64,000 bases of DNA from Bradyrhizobium sp. sBnM-33 (GTDB lineage: Bacteria > Pseudomonadota > Alphaproteobacteria > Rhizobiales > Xanthobacteraceae), in the NCBI RefSeq assembly GCF_032917945.1, contig NZ_CP136624.1, positions 6,200,001 through 6,264,000 on the forward strand, read 5' to 3'. Below, in pieces: positions 53,424-62,085 of the stretch. Under the pieces are notes generated by a model. It searched no databases. It saw nothing but the letters and a program-made list of their open reading frames with translations, and was not told the DNA's origin. Both the position numbers and the translations under genes were made by a program. Positions within the stretch are counted from its first letter, which is position 1, and the number at the start of each line of letters is the position of its first letter.

Positions 53424-53758
53424 GGCGTGCCTCGCGGTTTGCGAAGCCCCGAGCCTTAGGCACTAATTCGCCGACGTTCGGAATGTTTCGGTTCCGATGT
53501 GATGCGGTTCCAATTCCTGTCTCTCCGTTTGACTATCCATGACTCTAGGGCGGGAGAACAGCGCAAATGTTCAATCAAAATTCAGTAATTTTACCGGTCC
53601 AGCCCGAGAACCGGCCGTAGGTACTTTGGGGTAGGCATGCGCCGGCGGGTACGCGGGACCCCGGACCTTTCGGATATTTGGCGGCGCCGTTTTCGGCCTT
53701 TGGTTTCTCGATCGGGCCCGCCTTTCCGGGCCATAAACAGACCTACAGGCGGGTAGAG
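53424..53758 (+). other. Region upstream of the ParB-like gene (335 bases)
   Basis: The only candidate is a 39-codon frame at 53637-53756 (MRRRVRGTPDLSDIWRRRFR and on) with GGGGTAGGC before it. It ends two bases before the ParB-like start, so it could be a small leader gene. The rest shows nothing recognisable. Confidence 0.3.
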
Positions 53759-54388
53759 ATGGACGATTTCCCGGATAAACCGGCCGTGGAAACATTGCCG
53801 ATTGACCAATTACGGCCCTATGAACGGAATTCGCGCCGGCACTCGGACGAGCAAATCCGCCAGATCGCGGCGTCGATCCAGCAATGGGGCTGGACGATGC
53901 CGATATTGGCGGCCGATGACGGCATGGTTTTAGCCGGTCACGGGCGCCTAGCCGCCGGCAGGCTGCTCGGACTTACGCAAGTCCCGGTCATCGTCGCGCG
54001 CGGTTGGACCGATCAGCAGAAGCGCGCCTATGTCATCGCCGATAATCGCCTGACCGACGCCAGCGATTAGGATGACGAAATGCTGCGACCCGAATTGGCC
54101 GACCTCGTGGAAGGCGGCTTCGAGATCGCGCTGACCGGCATAACCGAGGACGAGCTATCGCGGCTATCGGTCGGGGTCGGCGAGTTAGAACAGATGCCGG
54201 AATTGCCGGATGGCGATCGGTCGCCGTTCCGCGACGCGACGTTTATTCTGTACGGGGACCAATTCGGGATCGTCCAGCGGGCGATAGCCAAGGCGACCAA
54301 ACCACGTGAGCCGAACAATCCAAATCGATCGCCGCAAGGCAATGCGCTCGCCGCAATCTGCGCCGATTATCTTGGGCGCATGGCATAA
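53759..54388 (+). pseudogene. Phage-type ParB-like nuclease-domain protein with in-frame TAG
   Basis: The frame MDDFPDKPAVETLPIDQLRP with YERNSRRHSDEQIRQIAASI, AGHGRLAAGRLLGL and YVIADNRLTDASD is a ParB/Srx domain as found in phage ParB-like proteins and ParB-linked methylases. TAG at 54068-54070 stands where the family has Trp (ASDWDDE). The same frame continues DDEMLRPELADLVEGGFEIA, then NRSPQGNALAAICADYLG to 54388. The tail also looks phage-derived. In tailed phages such genes precede the terminase, as they do here. Confidence 0.75.
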
Positions 54389-54718
54389 ATCGAGTTTGAC
54401 TGGTGCGGCTTACTTGATGTCCGCTATGCTCCGATACCGACCAAACCGCAGCGCAGCGAAATGACGCGATGGGCGATCAAGCTTCGGCCTGACCTGCGCC
54501 GTGAGGCTCCCACACGTGGGCACATGGACGTGATTGACCACAACGCTCGCTTCCCAGCGAGCGTTGTGACGGCAGCTTCGGATCACAAGCGGCGGTCGAA
54601 GGATCGCTGATGCGAAGTCCTGACTGCCCTAATACCAGACGGCCGCAAGCGACGAAGTTGGTCGGCTTGGGGCCACTAGGAGGTATGTCAATCACTTCGT
54701 TGGCGCGAAGCAGCAGAG
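54389..54718. other. Intergenic region with strong hairpin
   Basis: CACAACGCTCGC and GCGAGCGTTGTG at 54539-54568 form a perfect 12-bp stem with a 6-base loop, probably a terminator between the ParB-like gene and the convergent gene. An open frame without a clear start spans 54389-54610; I do not call it. Confidence 0.5.
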
Positions 54719-55024
54719 TCAGTCGCAGAAGCGGACTTCCCGTATTCTGTAGCCATATCCGTCCCAATAGCTTCGGCGCACGATCCGGCAAATCGGCTCT
54801 TCCACGACAACAGGCGCTGGATAATAGTAGACCGGCGGCGGTGGCGGCGCGTAGACAGGACGACTGGCCAAAGCACCTCCGATCAAGGCACCGCCGATCA
54901 GTCCGCCCGCAATCCCGGCTGCAATCTGACCGTTCTCTGCTCTGGTCGGGCTGACGCTCCACACTAACAGGCTCACTGCCAACGCCCACGTAGTTGGCTG
55001 GCGTACGGTGCCCAGCAAAGTCAT
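54719..55024 (-). CDS. Exported protein with glycine zipper and Pro/Tyr-rich segment
   Basis: 101 aa. Signal MTLLGTVRQPTTWALAVSLL with PTRAEN cleavage, then a glycine-zipper helix GIAGGLIGGALIGGALA, a PPPPPVYYYP stretch and a C-terminal domain with two Cys (EPICRIVRR and EVRFCD). CGGAGAACGCAG precedes ATG 55024. Such proteins are common outer-envelope components of rhizobia; the role is unknown. Confidence 0.75.
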   Translation of the reverse strand: MTLLGTVRQPTTWALAVSLLVWSVSPTRAENGQIAAGIAGGLIGGALIGGALASRPVYAPPPPPVYYYPAPVVVEEPICRIVRRSYWDGYGYRIREVRFCD

Positions 55025-55191
55025 CTGCGTTCTCCGAATGACGCGACAGCCATTTGTCGCCCGAGCCTGGAAGTTGCTGATCCGCTCCTATTAGGATTCA
55101 ACCTAAGCAATTAACGATCGGTTAACAGAGCTCAAATTCTCTACCGATTCGATCCGCAAGGACCGCTTTGGGTCACGTGTGGACGGCGCCC

Positions 55192-55418
55192 TGGCAAGAA
55201 CTTTCTGACGTTTTGCAGCATTGGTCGGGTGCGGTCACGTGTCCGGCCTTTTAATGCGGCAGGTGTGGCCGCTGGCCCTAATGCTCTGCGCGGATCGGGT
55301 CCCAATCGTTCGCATGCACTTGAAAGTGCGTTGACCCAAACGGGCTCTCCCAATCCCCGGAACAACCGTATCTGCATTACGTCGTCATGCCCTCGCCAAT
55401 CGTTGAAACTCCTGTTGT
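55192..55418 (-). ncRNA. Candidate seeker RNA region of the second IS1111-type element
   Basis: Non-coding segment between the transposase stop and the subterminal repeat, the place where IS1111-group elements encode their targeting RNA. The sequence is unrelated to the one at 16318-16529. Limits and guide segments are not determined. Confidence 0.4.
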
Positions 55419-56449
55419 CTATGCTGCTGGCAGCAATCTTGGCTCTTTGAACTGCTCTCCGCGTACCATCATGGCCCAGGCCATGCGCGCGATCTTATTG
55501 GCAAGCGCCACGGCGGCGACCTTGATCGGCCGGCGCTCCATAATATGCGCCAGCCAGAGGCGCCGCGTGCCATGCTGCCGCGCATATCGGATAACGGCCA
55601 TGGCGCCCGTGACGAGCAGCCATCGCAAATACCGATTTCCCTGCTTTGAAATTCTGCCCAACGTTCCTTGCCGCCGGTCGAATGCTGCTTGGGAACAAGC
55701 CCGATCCAGGCCGCCAGGCTTCGTCCGGACGAGAACTCTTTCCAGTCACCGACTTCTGAGACCAGGGCGGTGGCGACGATGGGACCAACGCCTGGGATCT
55801 GCTCGAGCCGGCGACTTTCTTCGCTCGAACGATGCCAGGCATGGATGCGCTTCTCGATAGCTCCGATCTCTGCTGTGATCGCGGCGTGTTGGCCGGCAAG
55901 AACATCGAGGCTGAACCGTGCGGCCGCGGGTATCCGACCATCCTTCTCGTCAGCAATGATCTTGAACAGCTCGGCTGTGCCGTTGCGCCCCTTTGCCGAG
56001 ATAATGCCGAGCTCGGCCAGGTGACCACGGATCGCGTTCGACAGCATCGTTCGTTGACGGACCAGTAGCTGTCGGCTGCGATGCAGCATCAGGCCTGATT
56101 GTTGCTGCTCGCTTTTGGTCGGTACAAAACGCATCGACGGACGTGTCACTGCCTCGCAGATCGCCGCAGCATCATTAGCGTCGTTCTTACTGCGCTTGAG
56201 ATAGGCCTTCACATAACTGGGGGGCATCAGCCGCACCGTATGGCCGAGCGCCCGGAGCTCACGGCTCCAATAATGGGCACTTGGGCAAGCTTCAATGCCA
56301 ACAACGCAAGCCGGCAAAGTCGAGAAGAACTCCAGCACCTTGGCGCGGCTCACACGTTTGCGGATCACAACCGCGCCATCAACATCTGCGCCGTGAACCT
56401 GGAAGACTGACTTCGCAATATCGAGACCAATCGTGCTAACCTCGCCCAT
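55419..56449 (-). pseudogene. IS110-family transposase, one frameshift
   Basis: Starts MGEVSTIGLDIAKSVFQVHG with the first catalytic Asp, then KRSKNDANDAAAICEAV and EQIPGVGPIVATALVSEVGD. At about 55660 one T of a TTT run is missing (after GGKER). The proper end follows in the next frame: GRISKQGNRYLRWLLVTGAM, then KIARMAWAMMVRGEQF to 55419. A restored protein would be about 342 aa, the family size. The defect is in the catalytic C-terminal domain. Confidence 0.88.
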
Positions 56450-56677
56450 GGACGGCTCCCCTCAAAGTGGTTTGCTTCAACGCAACCACCCTATGGCACT
56501 TCGATGCCGCAGAGTGGGCGCCGTCCACAGCATCATTCTCGGCCGGGTCGAGCCAGCAGCAAGTCTGGCAATATCCGCCATGCCCCCAAAGCTGAAGTGA
56601 ATTCAGAGCATTGGCGCCTCCGCGACTTGACGGTACCGCCGCACTCCGGAGCCTCGCTACGAACTCAGTGATCAACC

Positions 56678-57413
56678 ATGGGACAGGCTAAAGAAATCCG
56701 TGTCGCGCCGATCGCGAAGAAAGACGCGGACGCGCTTCATCCGGCTGCATTACAGTCACAAGACGGTCAACAATGCTTTCCTCGCGCTCGGCGTCTTTTT
56801 GAACGGCAGGCTTGAAGGGGCGATGACATTCGGCCCGTCGATGGACAAAAGCCACATCCAACGGCTGGTGCGCGATACCGCATGGAACGGCTTTCTCGAA
56901 TTGAACCGGCTGGCGTTCTCGGAGGCGCTGCCGCGCAACAGCGAAAGCCGCGCGCTCTCGATCGCGCTGCGGATGATCAGGAAGCACTATCCGCACATCG
57001 AATGGGTGATCTCGTTCGCCGATGGATGTCAGTGCGGCGACGGCACGATCTATCGCGCGGCCGGATTCGTCTTGACCGGGATCAAGCTGAACAAAAGTCT
57101 TTTGCGACTGCCCGACGGCTCGGTCACTCACAAGATGACGCAAGTGACCGGAAAGAACCGCGCGGCGCATTTCGCAAAAACCGGAGGTTCATGGTCGGGC
57201 CAGGGCGTGCCGCTCGACGGTTACCAGATGCGATATATCTATTTTCTCAAGCCGGCGGCGCGGGCGCGACTGACGTGCCCGGAAATCCCTTACTCGGAAA
57301 TCGAACGACGGGGGGCGCGCATGTATCGCGGAATTGCGCGTGGTAAGCAGGCGATGGCCGAGGCCCCCTCGGCACAGCGGCGCGGCAGCGGCGACCGCCA
57401 CGCTCCAGCTTGA
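56678..57413 (+). pseudogene. Phage Mom-like protein, frameshifted near the start
   Basis: From ATG 56678 the frame reads MGQAKEIRVAPIAKKDADA, then one extra base at about 56732 shifts it. The main frame gives FIRLHYSHKTVNNAFLALGV, FGPSMDKSHIQRLVRDTAWN, ELNRLAFSEALPRNSESRAL and HIEWVISFADGCQCGDGTIY. This is the GNAT-like fold of Mu Mom and related phage proteins, which modify adenines to block restriction. The conserved Ser-His-K-x-V-N opening and the late aromatic-rich part are intact. It lies between ParB-like and terminase genes. Confidence 0.78.
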
Positions 57414-57555
57414 GCCGACATGTCGGGTTTTGGAAGAGAAGCAGAAATCATGTGCTCATTCCGAGCCTTACGGATATGACCCATAAGAGACGTAGCAGCC
57501 TGACGGCGGCCGGGCTATGGTGAGGCGGAGCCGTTCTGCAATCCAGGAGGAAGCA

Positions 57556-58107
57556 ATGCGGTACCTGCTTAGCACCACCAGCATTTTCCTTATTATGCTG
57601 TCGTTAGGCGCCTCGCTCCATCCGGCTCTCGCCAAAAGCAAGCGCGAAACGGCGGCGCTGCTGGAAGCAAAAGTCTTGCTTTCCGATGCGATTTCCGTCG
57701 CTCAGAAGGAGATCGCTGGAGCAAAACCGGTCGATGCAGATTTGGTGACAACAAAGGACGGTAAAGTCATCTACTCCATCGAACTAGTAAAAGACGACGC
57801 GCACAACTTGCACAAGGTGAGCGTCGATATGCAAAACGGGAGCGTCATCGAGGTCACGCAGAAGAACGTTGCAGCGAAGGATTTGAAACGAGTGGAGGCT
57901 GTTGATCAAGCCAAGGTCACGATGGCTGAAGCAATTGCACTTGCTGAGAAACGGTTTCCCGGCGGCATAATTGCCGCCGCCGAGGCTAAGTCTAGAGGAG
58001 GCCAAGTGGTTTACGTGGTAGACATCGAGCAGAACGGGCTGCACGTTGTGCACGTGGATCCCGACAGCGGCCGCGTGCTCAGCGCAGCACGCAAATTGGA
58101 TGACTGA
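57556..58107 (+). CDS. Exported PepSY-domain protein
   Basis: 183 aa. Signal MRYLLSTTSIFLIMLSLGAS with HPALAKS. Two PepSY repeats follow: SDAISVAQKEIAGAKPVDAD with SIELVKDDAHNLHKVSVD, and AEAIALAEKRFPGGIIAAAE with VYVVDIEQNGLHVVHVDPD. CCAGGAGGAAGCA precedes ATG 57556, preferred to 57517. PepSY modules bind or inhibit peptidases or metals in the periplasm. Another small PepSY protein is encoded at 58324. Confidence 0.85.
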   Translation: MRYLLSTTSIFLIMLSLGASLHPALAKSKRETAALLEAKVLLSDAISVAQKEIAGAKPVDADLVTTKDGKVIYSIELVKDDAHNLHKVSVDMQNGSVIEVTQKNVAAKDLKRVEAVDQAKVTMAEAIALAEKRFPGGIIAAAEAKSRGGQVVYVVDIEQNGLHVVHVDPDSGRVLSAARKLDD

Positions 58108-58147
58108 GCGTGCCATGTGCAGGCGGGGCTTTCTGTCGGGCCCAACG

Positions 58148-58327
58148 ATGGTGAAAGAGACCAAATTCCTCCGCAAGCAGGCCGATAAGGCTGAGCGGAT
58201 TGCCCAGACCGTGACGGATGTCGAGATCTCGCAACGATACATGAGCATGGCGCGGGCGTATCGCAGTCAGGCCGACATTCTAAAAGCAAAGCGGAAAGCC
58301 GCGAAGAAAAAGGAGGCTAAGCAATGA
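58148..58327 (+). CDS. Small basic hypothetical protein
   Basis: 59 aa: MVKETKFLRKQADKAERIAQ, then EISQRYMSMARAYRSQADIL and a Lys-rich tail. It ends in ATGA shared with the next start, so the two are coupled. The start is uncertain (ATG 58100 is possible) for lack of a clear ribosome binding site. Helical; similar short proteins are frequent in Bradyrhizobium. Confidence 0.65.
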   Translation: MVKETKFLRKQADKAERIAQTVTDVEISQRYMSMARAYRSQADILKAKRKAAKKKEAKQ

Positions 58328-58587
58328 ACAAATTGGCGACAGTTGTTTTCACTGCGGCCCTTTCAGCAGTTTCGCTGAACCTCGCCAAGGCCGATCAGCC
58401 GGGACCGGACTGGATGCCTGCCGAACAGGTAAAGCAAAAGGTTCTTCAGTCAGGTTATACGGAGGTCACCAAACTAGAAGCCGACGACGATCAATGGGAA
58501 GGCGAAGGCATCAAGAACGGCCAGAAGATGGACTTTCACGCCGATCCGAAAACCGGCGTAATCACGTCCGAAAAGGTCGACGACTAA
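58324..58587 (+). CDS. Small exported PepSY-domain protein
   Basis: 87 aa. Signal MNKLATVVFTAALSAVSLNL with KADQ, then a single PepSY unit: MPAEQVKQKVLQSGYTEVTK, LEADDDQWEGEGIKNGQKMD, HADPKTGVITSEK. AAAAAGGAGGC precedes ATG 58324 and the ATG overlaps the preceding stop. Probably acts in the periplasm with or beside the PepSY protein at 57556. Confidence 0.85.
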   Translation: MNKLATVVFTAALSAVSLNLAKADQPGPDWMPAEQVKQKVLQSGYTEVTKLEADDDQWEGEGIKNGQKMDFHADPKTGVITSEKVDD

Positions 58588-58699
58588 GAGCGTCGGGTGC
58601 CGCCTCGGTTGACGGACATTCCAAGCCAAACATAGGCGCAACGTCGCCTATTGGCCTGCGTTCGTTAGAAAATGTCAACTATTGTGTCGCTTGTTGGCG

Positions 58700-58978
58700 T
58701 TAAGCGGACATCTTTACGGTTTGAAGGGAAAGCAGTTTTGCGATTAGCGCGGCGGTCAGCAGCGTGGCGTGACCGTCGGCCGCGATGGCGTAGATCATCG
58801 CGCGCCGGGTACAGGCGCGGGGATCGCGTTCAATGTCGCTGGCGGCTTGCATCACCGCGAGAACGGTGTCGCGGCGCTCGACCAGATATTCGCCGCGCCC
58901 AACGAACAGGGTGGCGGTGAAATGATCGGCGGTACGGATGGCTTGGACCGCGCGGGTCTCGATCGGGTCAAACGTCAT
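58700..58978 (-). CDS. Small hypothetical protein (mobile-DNA associated)
   Basis: 92 aa: MTFDPIETRAVQAIRTADHF, then TATLFVGRGEYLVERRDTVL and RRAMIYAIAADGHATLL. I recognise this opening from small genes next to phage and island genes in Bradyrhizobium. Three ATGs in a row (58984, 58981, 58978) follow GCGGAGGTCG; I take the third, which gives the MTFDPIE opening I recall for this family. Last of three minus-strand genes. Confidence 0.7.
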   Translation of the reverse strand: MTFDPIETRAVQAIRTADHFTATLFVGRGEYLVERRDTVLAVMQAASDIERDPRACTRRAMIYAIAADGHATLLTAALIAKLLSLQTVKMSA

Positions 58979-59154
58979 CATCATCGACCTCCGCGAATTT
59001 GCGAATGCCGTTGCCATTGATGTCCAGGGCGTGGCGGAATGTAGCGGTGCTTTTCGACCTGATTGGCGACATCGCGAAGGATACGCGCGACCTCGGCCGA
59101 GCGGTCCTCATTAAACGCGGCATTGTCAGTGCGGATGGTTACGACGAATTTCAT
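58973..59154 (-). pseudogene. Small hypothetical gene, frameshifted
   Basis: Begins MKFVVTIRTDNAAFNEDRSA with EVARILRDVANQVEK, then loses frame in AAAAG at about 59051. The next frame supplies TATFRHALDINGNGIRKFAE and a DDDDV end. The DINGN block is typical of the small family found beside DUF6876 genes. Its end overlaps the start of the gene after it, so the three are an operon. Confidence 0.6.
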
Positions 59155-59156
59155 GA

Positions 59157-59518
59157 TCAGTGCTCACTCGGCAGCAGGATGACATTGCCCTCGACCCAAA
59201 TCGAGATTTGATCGAGAGGGAAATCGGTGAAGTCGATGTCCTCGGAATAGATGGCGGTGCCGTTATCGTTGCCGTCGTCGCAAACGAGACGCGCGGTGCG
59301 GTCATCCATGACGTGCAATCGCCAGACCTGAAATTCCTCGGCCCGAATCTTCAGTTCGAGTTGAAGGCAAGCGATCTTGTCGAGCAGCCAATACGCGCCG
59401 CCCTTCTCGGCGAGAACTGCACGCCTTCGGTGTAGAGCATGCGCCGGTTGAGACCGTGGCGATACCATTCGGCGGTGCCGGTGAAGTGGGCCAGATCGGC
59501 CGGGGTTAGCTTCGTCAT
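59157..59518 (-). pseudogene. DUF6876-type protein, one frameshift
   Basis: Begins MTKLTPADLAHFTGTAEWYR with MLYTEGVQF, then one C is missing at about 59414. The next frame continues LAEKGGAYWLLDKIACLQLE, RLVCDDGNDNGTAIYSEDID and TDFPLDQISIWVEGNVILLP. This is the DUF6876 pattern (FTDFPLD, NVILLPSE). First of three tightly packed minus-strand genes. Family function unknown; common in rhizobial mobile regions. Confidence 0.8.
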
Positions 59519-59653
59519 TTCCACATACGCCTTTCTTTTGCCCCCGGCGGCACCGGCGCGGAAATGGGCCAAAGCCCCGGGGGAACGGCCCAGAACTAGG
59601 CCACTGGTCGGTGGTTGGAAGATCTTTTTGACCCCGTCCCGAGGGAAATAACG

Positions 59654-60331
59654 ATGGAAAATCAAAAGGTTAAAGGCGGGCCCACGGCACCAATAGGGGC
59701 GCCACTGGTGGGCGAGAATTCCGCTGGCGGATCGGGCCGGGCGAGTGCCCAAAACGCGCCCCCGGGGCCGGATACGGGCGCCGGGCGCGGCCAACTGATC
59801 ACATCGGCCCTTGCCGCGCGGCTCCTCATGGTGAGCCCGGAGCGCATCCGGCAACTGTCAAAGGAGGGCTGGATCGAGAGGCAAGGGCGCGACCAGTTTT
59901 TTCTGGTCGATGTCGTGCAAGGCTATATCCGCCTTCGCAATGACAGTGACCGGCGCGCGCAAAAGAGCGCGGCCGACAGCCGGGTGCGCGATGCGCGAGC
60001 GCGCGAAATCGAATTGCGAAACGCGACCCGCGAGCGCCGTTTGATGGAAATCGACGAGGCCATGGCGATCGTCGAGGACATGATCGGACTGTTTCGCGCG
60101 CAGACGGCCGGCCTGCCGGCGCGCGTCACGCGCGACTTGCAATTCCGAAGAACAATCGAGACCGCTGTAAATGACATCCTCGAAAGGGTGGCCGATATTG
60201 CCGCCGAAAGGGGACGCGCTGTGGCAGAAACTCGCGCTGCTAGCGAGGCCGTCGCGTCCAACTCCGCCCGACAAATGGGCGGCGGAGAACCGGATATATC
60301 CGCAGACAGCGGCGGTCCCCGGGCCGCGTGA
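59654..60331 (+). CDS. Phage terminase small subunit (Nu1-like)
   Basis: 225 aa from ATG 59654 (after CGAGGGAAATAACG). A Gly/Pro-rich N-terminal stretch is followed by a helix-turn-helix at about 55-90 (ALAARLLMVSPERIRQLSKE with GWIERQGRDQ) and a long helical part, ARAREIELRNATRERRLMEI. This fits Nu1-type small terminases that recognise packaging sites. It overlaps the large subunit. Confidence 0.8.
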   Translation: MENQKVKGGPTAPIGAPLVGENSAGGSGRASAQNAPPGPDTGAGRGQLITSALAARLLMVSPERIRQLSKEGWIERQGRDQFFLVDVVQGYIRLRNDSDRRAQKSAADSRVRDARAREIELRNATRERRLMEIDEAMAIVEDMIGLFRAQTAGLPARVTRDLQFRRTIETAVNDILERVADIAAERGRAVAETRAASEAVASNSARQMGGGEPDISADSGGPRAA

Positions 60332-61082
60332 CCCGACGCTTACGCCTTACGTCATCGAGCCCGAGCGGATGATCGCCAGCGGCAAGTAGCGCCGCGCGGT
60401 TCTCGTTTTCGGTGCGCAAACCGGCAAGTCGGAATTGATGCTTGATTGCGCCGGGCAGCGGCTCGATCAGCGGCCGGGGCCGATCCTATACGTGGGCCCG
60501 AACAAGCAATTCCTGACCGAGCAGTTCGAGCCGCGTGTCCTGGCGCTGCTTGATCAGTCGCCAACGCTGACAATGAAGCTGGCGCGCGGCAAGCGGATGA
60601 CGAAAACGCGAAAGATGGTCAGCGGCGTGCTGTTTCGTCTCGCGCATTCGGGATCATCGACCGCATTGAAGTCCGATCCGGCGGTGCTGGCGCTGGTCGA
60701 TGAATACGACGAAATGGTTTCGAACGTGAACACGCAAGGCGGGCCACTCGGTCTCGTCGAGCGGCGCGGCGATACCTATGCCGACTTTGTTTGCGTGGTC
60801 ACGTCAACGCCGAAAAAGGGACAGGTCGCGGCGATCGAGGATCAGAAAAGCAAGCTGGTCTTTTGGGACGTTGCCATGTCGGAAGATATCGAAAGCCCGA
60901 TTTGGCAACTCTGGCAGCAAGGCACCCGGCACCACTGGTGCTGGCCCTGTCCTCATTGCGAGGAATATTTCGTCCCGCGGTTCAACCTGATGCGCTGGCC
61001 GCCGAACAGCACGCCGATGGCAGCGGCGCGCGCGGTCTATCTCGGATGCCCGCACTGCGGTGGCGTCATCGAGGACAGCGAT
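60171..61082 (+). pseudogene. Phage terminase large subunit (GpA type), TAG and truncation
   Basis: The frame from 60171 has PPDKWAAENRIYPQTAAVPG and YVIEPERMIASGK, then TAG at 60387-60389 where an aromatic residue is expected, then RRAVLVFGAQTGKSELMLDC (Walker A) in the same frame. LALVDEYDEM with SGSSTALKSDPA is the ATPase region and CPHCEEYFVPRFNLMRWPP the Cys motif. It ends at about 61082, before the nuclease domain, where unrelated sequence begins. It cannot be functional. Confidence 0.85.
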
Positions 61083-61341
61083 CGACGTGCACACCAACGA
61101 CATGCGCCACTGGTTCTCGGCAAAGACCTATGCCGAAACCGTCGCGTGGTCGAAAATCATTGTCGATCAAACCAACGACCGCATTCTCGGCGCGCATTTC
61201 GTCGGGCACGCCGGCCAGGAATTGGTCAACCTGTTCGGCCTAGCGATGCGCTTTGGTCTCACCGCCGCGCAGATTCGCGATAACGTCTATGCCTATCCGA
61301 CGTTTTCATCCGACATCAAGCACATGCTCGGACATGGATAG
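61081..61341 (+). pseudogene. C-terminal fragment of a flavin disulfide reductase
   Basis: Encodes IDVHTNDMRHWFSAKTYAET, then DRILGAHFVGHAGQELVNLF and VYAYPTFSSDIKHMLGHG. This is the dimerisation domain of glutathione/mercuric-reductase-type enzymes, including the GHAGQELVNLF block and the YAYPTFSSD end. It is fused directly to the truncated terminase with no start of its own, so it marks a recombination joint. Confidence 0.82.
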
Positions 61342-61487
61342 CTCATAGCTCGGCGCTATCGATTCCAGAGCCAACCGGCATTTCATTTCGCCGGTGATTT
61401 CCCTGATGGTGATGACGTAGCCGGCCAAATCATTTCGGGCCAAGGCGACTTCAAAGGCGGAAAGCTAACAACAGAGGAGACCACGAC

Positions 61488-61976
61488 ATGTCCAAATCCA
61501 ACTCATCCCGCACGCCCTGGCGGGGTCTCGCGTTTGCCGGCATCATCGCAGGCTTCGTCGCATCGGCTTCGACGGCATTTGCCGGTGAATGCCCGGCCGA
61601 CAAGACGAAGGCCAATGTGCGCGAGAAGGTCGACTACAAGCCGGTCGGCGTCACCGATGTCACGCTCGGCGCGATCAACCTCGAGAAGCAGCCGGCCAAC
61701 ATCAAGGATCGCGAGCTGCGTTTCCGCAAGCTGACGATCGATCCCGGCGGCATCGTGCCGTGGCATAGCCATGATGACCGTCCGGCGCTGATTTACGTGC
61801 AGCAGGGCGAGATCGTCGAATACGCCAGCAATTGCGCCGAGCCGATCATCCACAAGGCCGGCGAGATCCGGCCCGAAGTATCCGGCACTTCGCACTGGTG
61901 GAAGAATCTCGGCAATGAAACCGTCATTCTCTATGTCGGCGACGTCCGCAAGGATCCGCACGACCACAACATGTAA
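61488..61976 (+). CDS. Exported cupin-domain protein
   Basis: 162 aa. Signal MSKSNSSRTPWRGLAFAGII, ending STAFAGE. The cupin motif 1 is GGIVPWHSHDDRPALIYVQQ, with metal-type His and Glu, and motif 2 is in SGTSHWWKNLGNETVILYVG. CAGAGGAGACCACGAC precedes ATG 61488. Metal-dependent, periplasmic; substrate unknown. First intact gene after the phage remnant. Confidence 0.85.
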   Translation: MSKSNSSRTPWRGLAFAGIIAGFVASASTAFAGECPADKTKANVREKVDYKPVGVTDVTLGAINLEKQPANIKDRELRFRKLTIDPGGIVPWHSHDDRPALIYVQQGEIVEYASNCAEPIIHKAGEIRPEVSGTSHWWKNLGNETVILYVGDVRKDPHDHNM

Positions 61977-62085
61977 CGCGCGCCTCTGGCGCCCGTTGCC
62001 TGATGTGACGTCCTCGGATCCCCCGTGTTGCCCCACACGCCCAGGCGTCACATCCCCCTTTCTCCATCGCCCAGCGAGACGCCTC

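Larger units (their letters stand above)
55170..56537 (-). mobile_element. Second IS110-family element of IS1111 type
   Basis: 14-base perfect subterminal inverted repeats, TGTGGACGGCGCCC at 55178-55191 and its complement at 56516-56529, enclose one transposase. The outer ends are set by analogy with the first element and are uncertain by a few bases. About 225 bases lie on the 3' side of the transposase (55192-55418) and about 70 on the 5' side, the same plan as the element at 16298. It separates the ParB-like and Mom-like genes. Confidence 0.78.

Noticed and set aside
21735..60389. TAG recoding (amber suppression) as an explanation for the in-frame TAGs
   Set aside because: The residues expected at the four sites are Gln, Trp (twice) and an aromatic, so no single reassignment fits. 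Most genes in the window also use stops normally.
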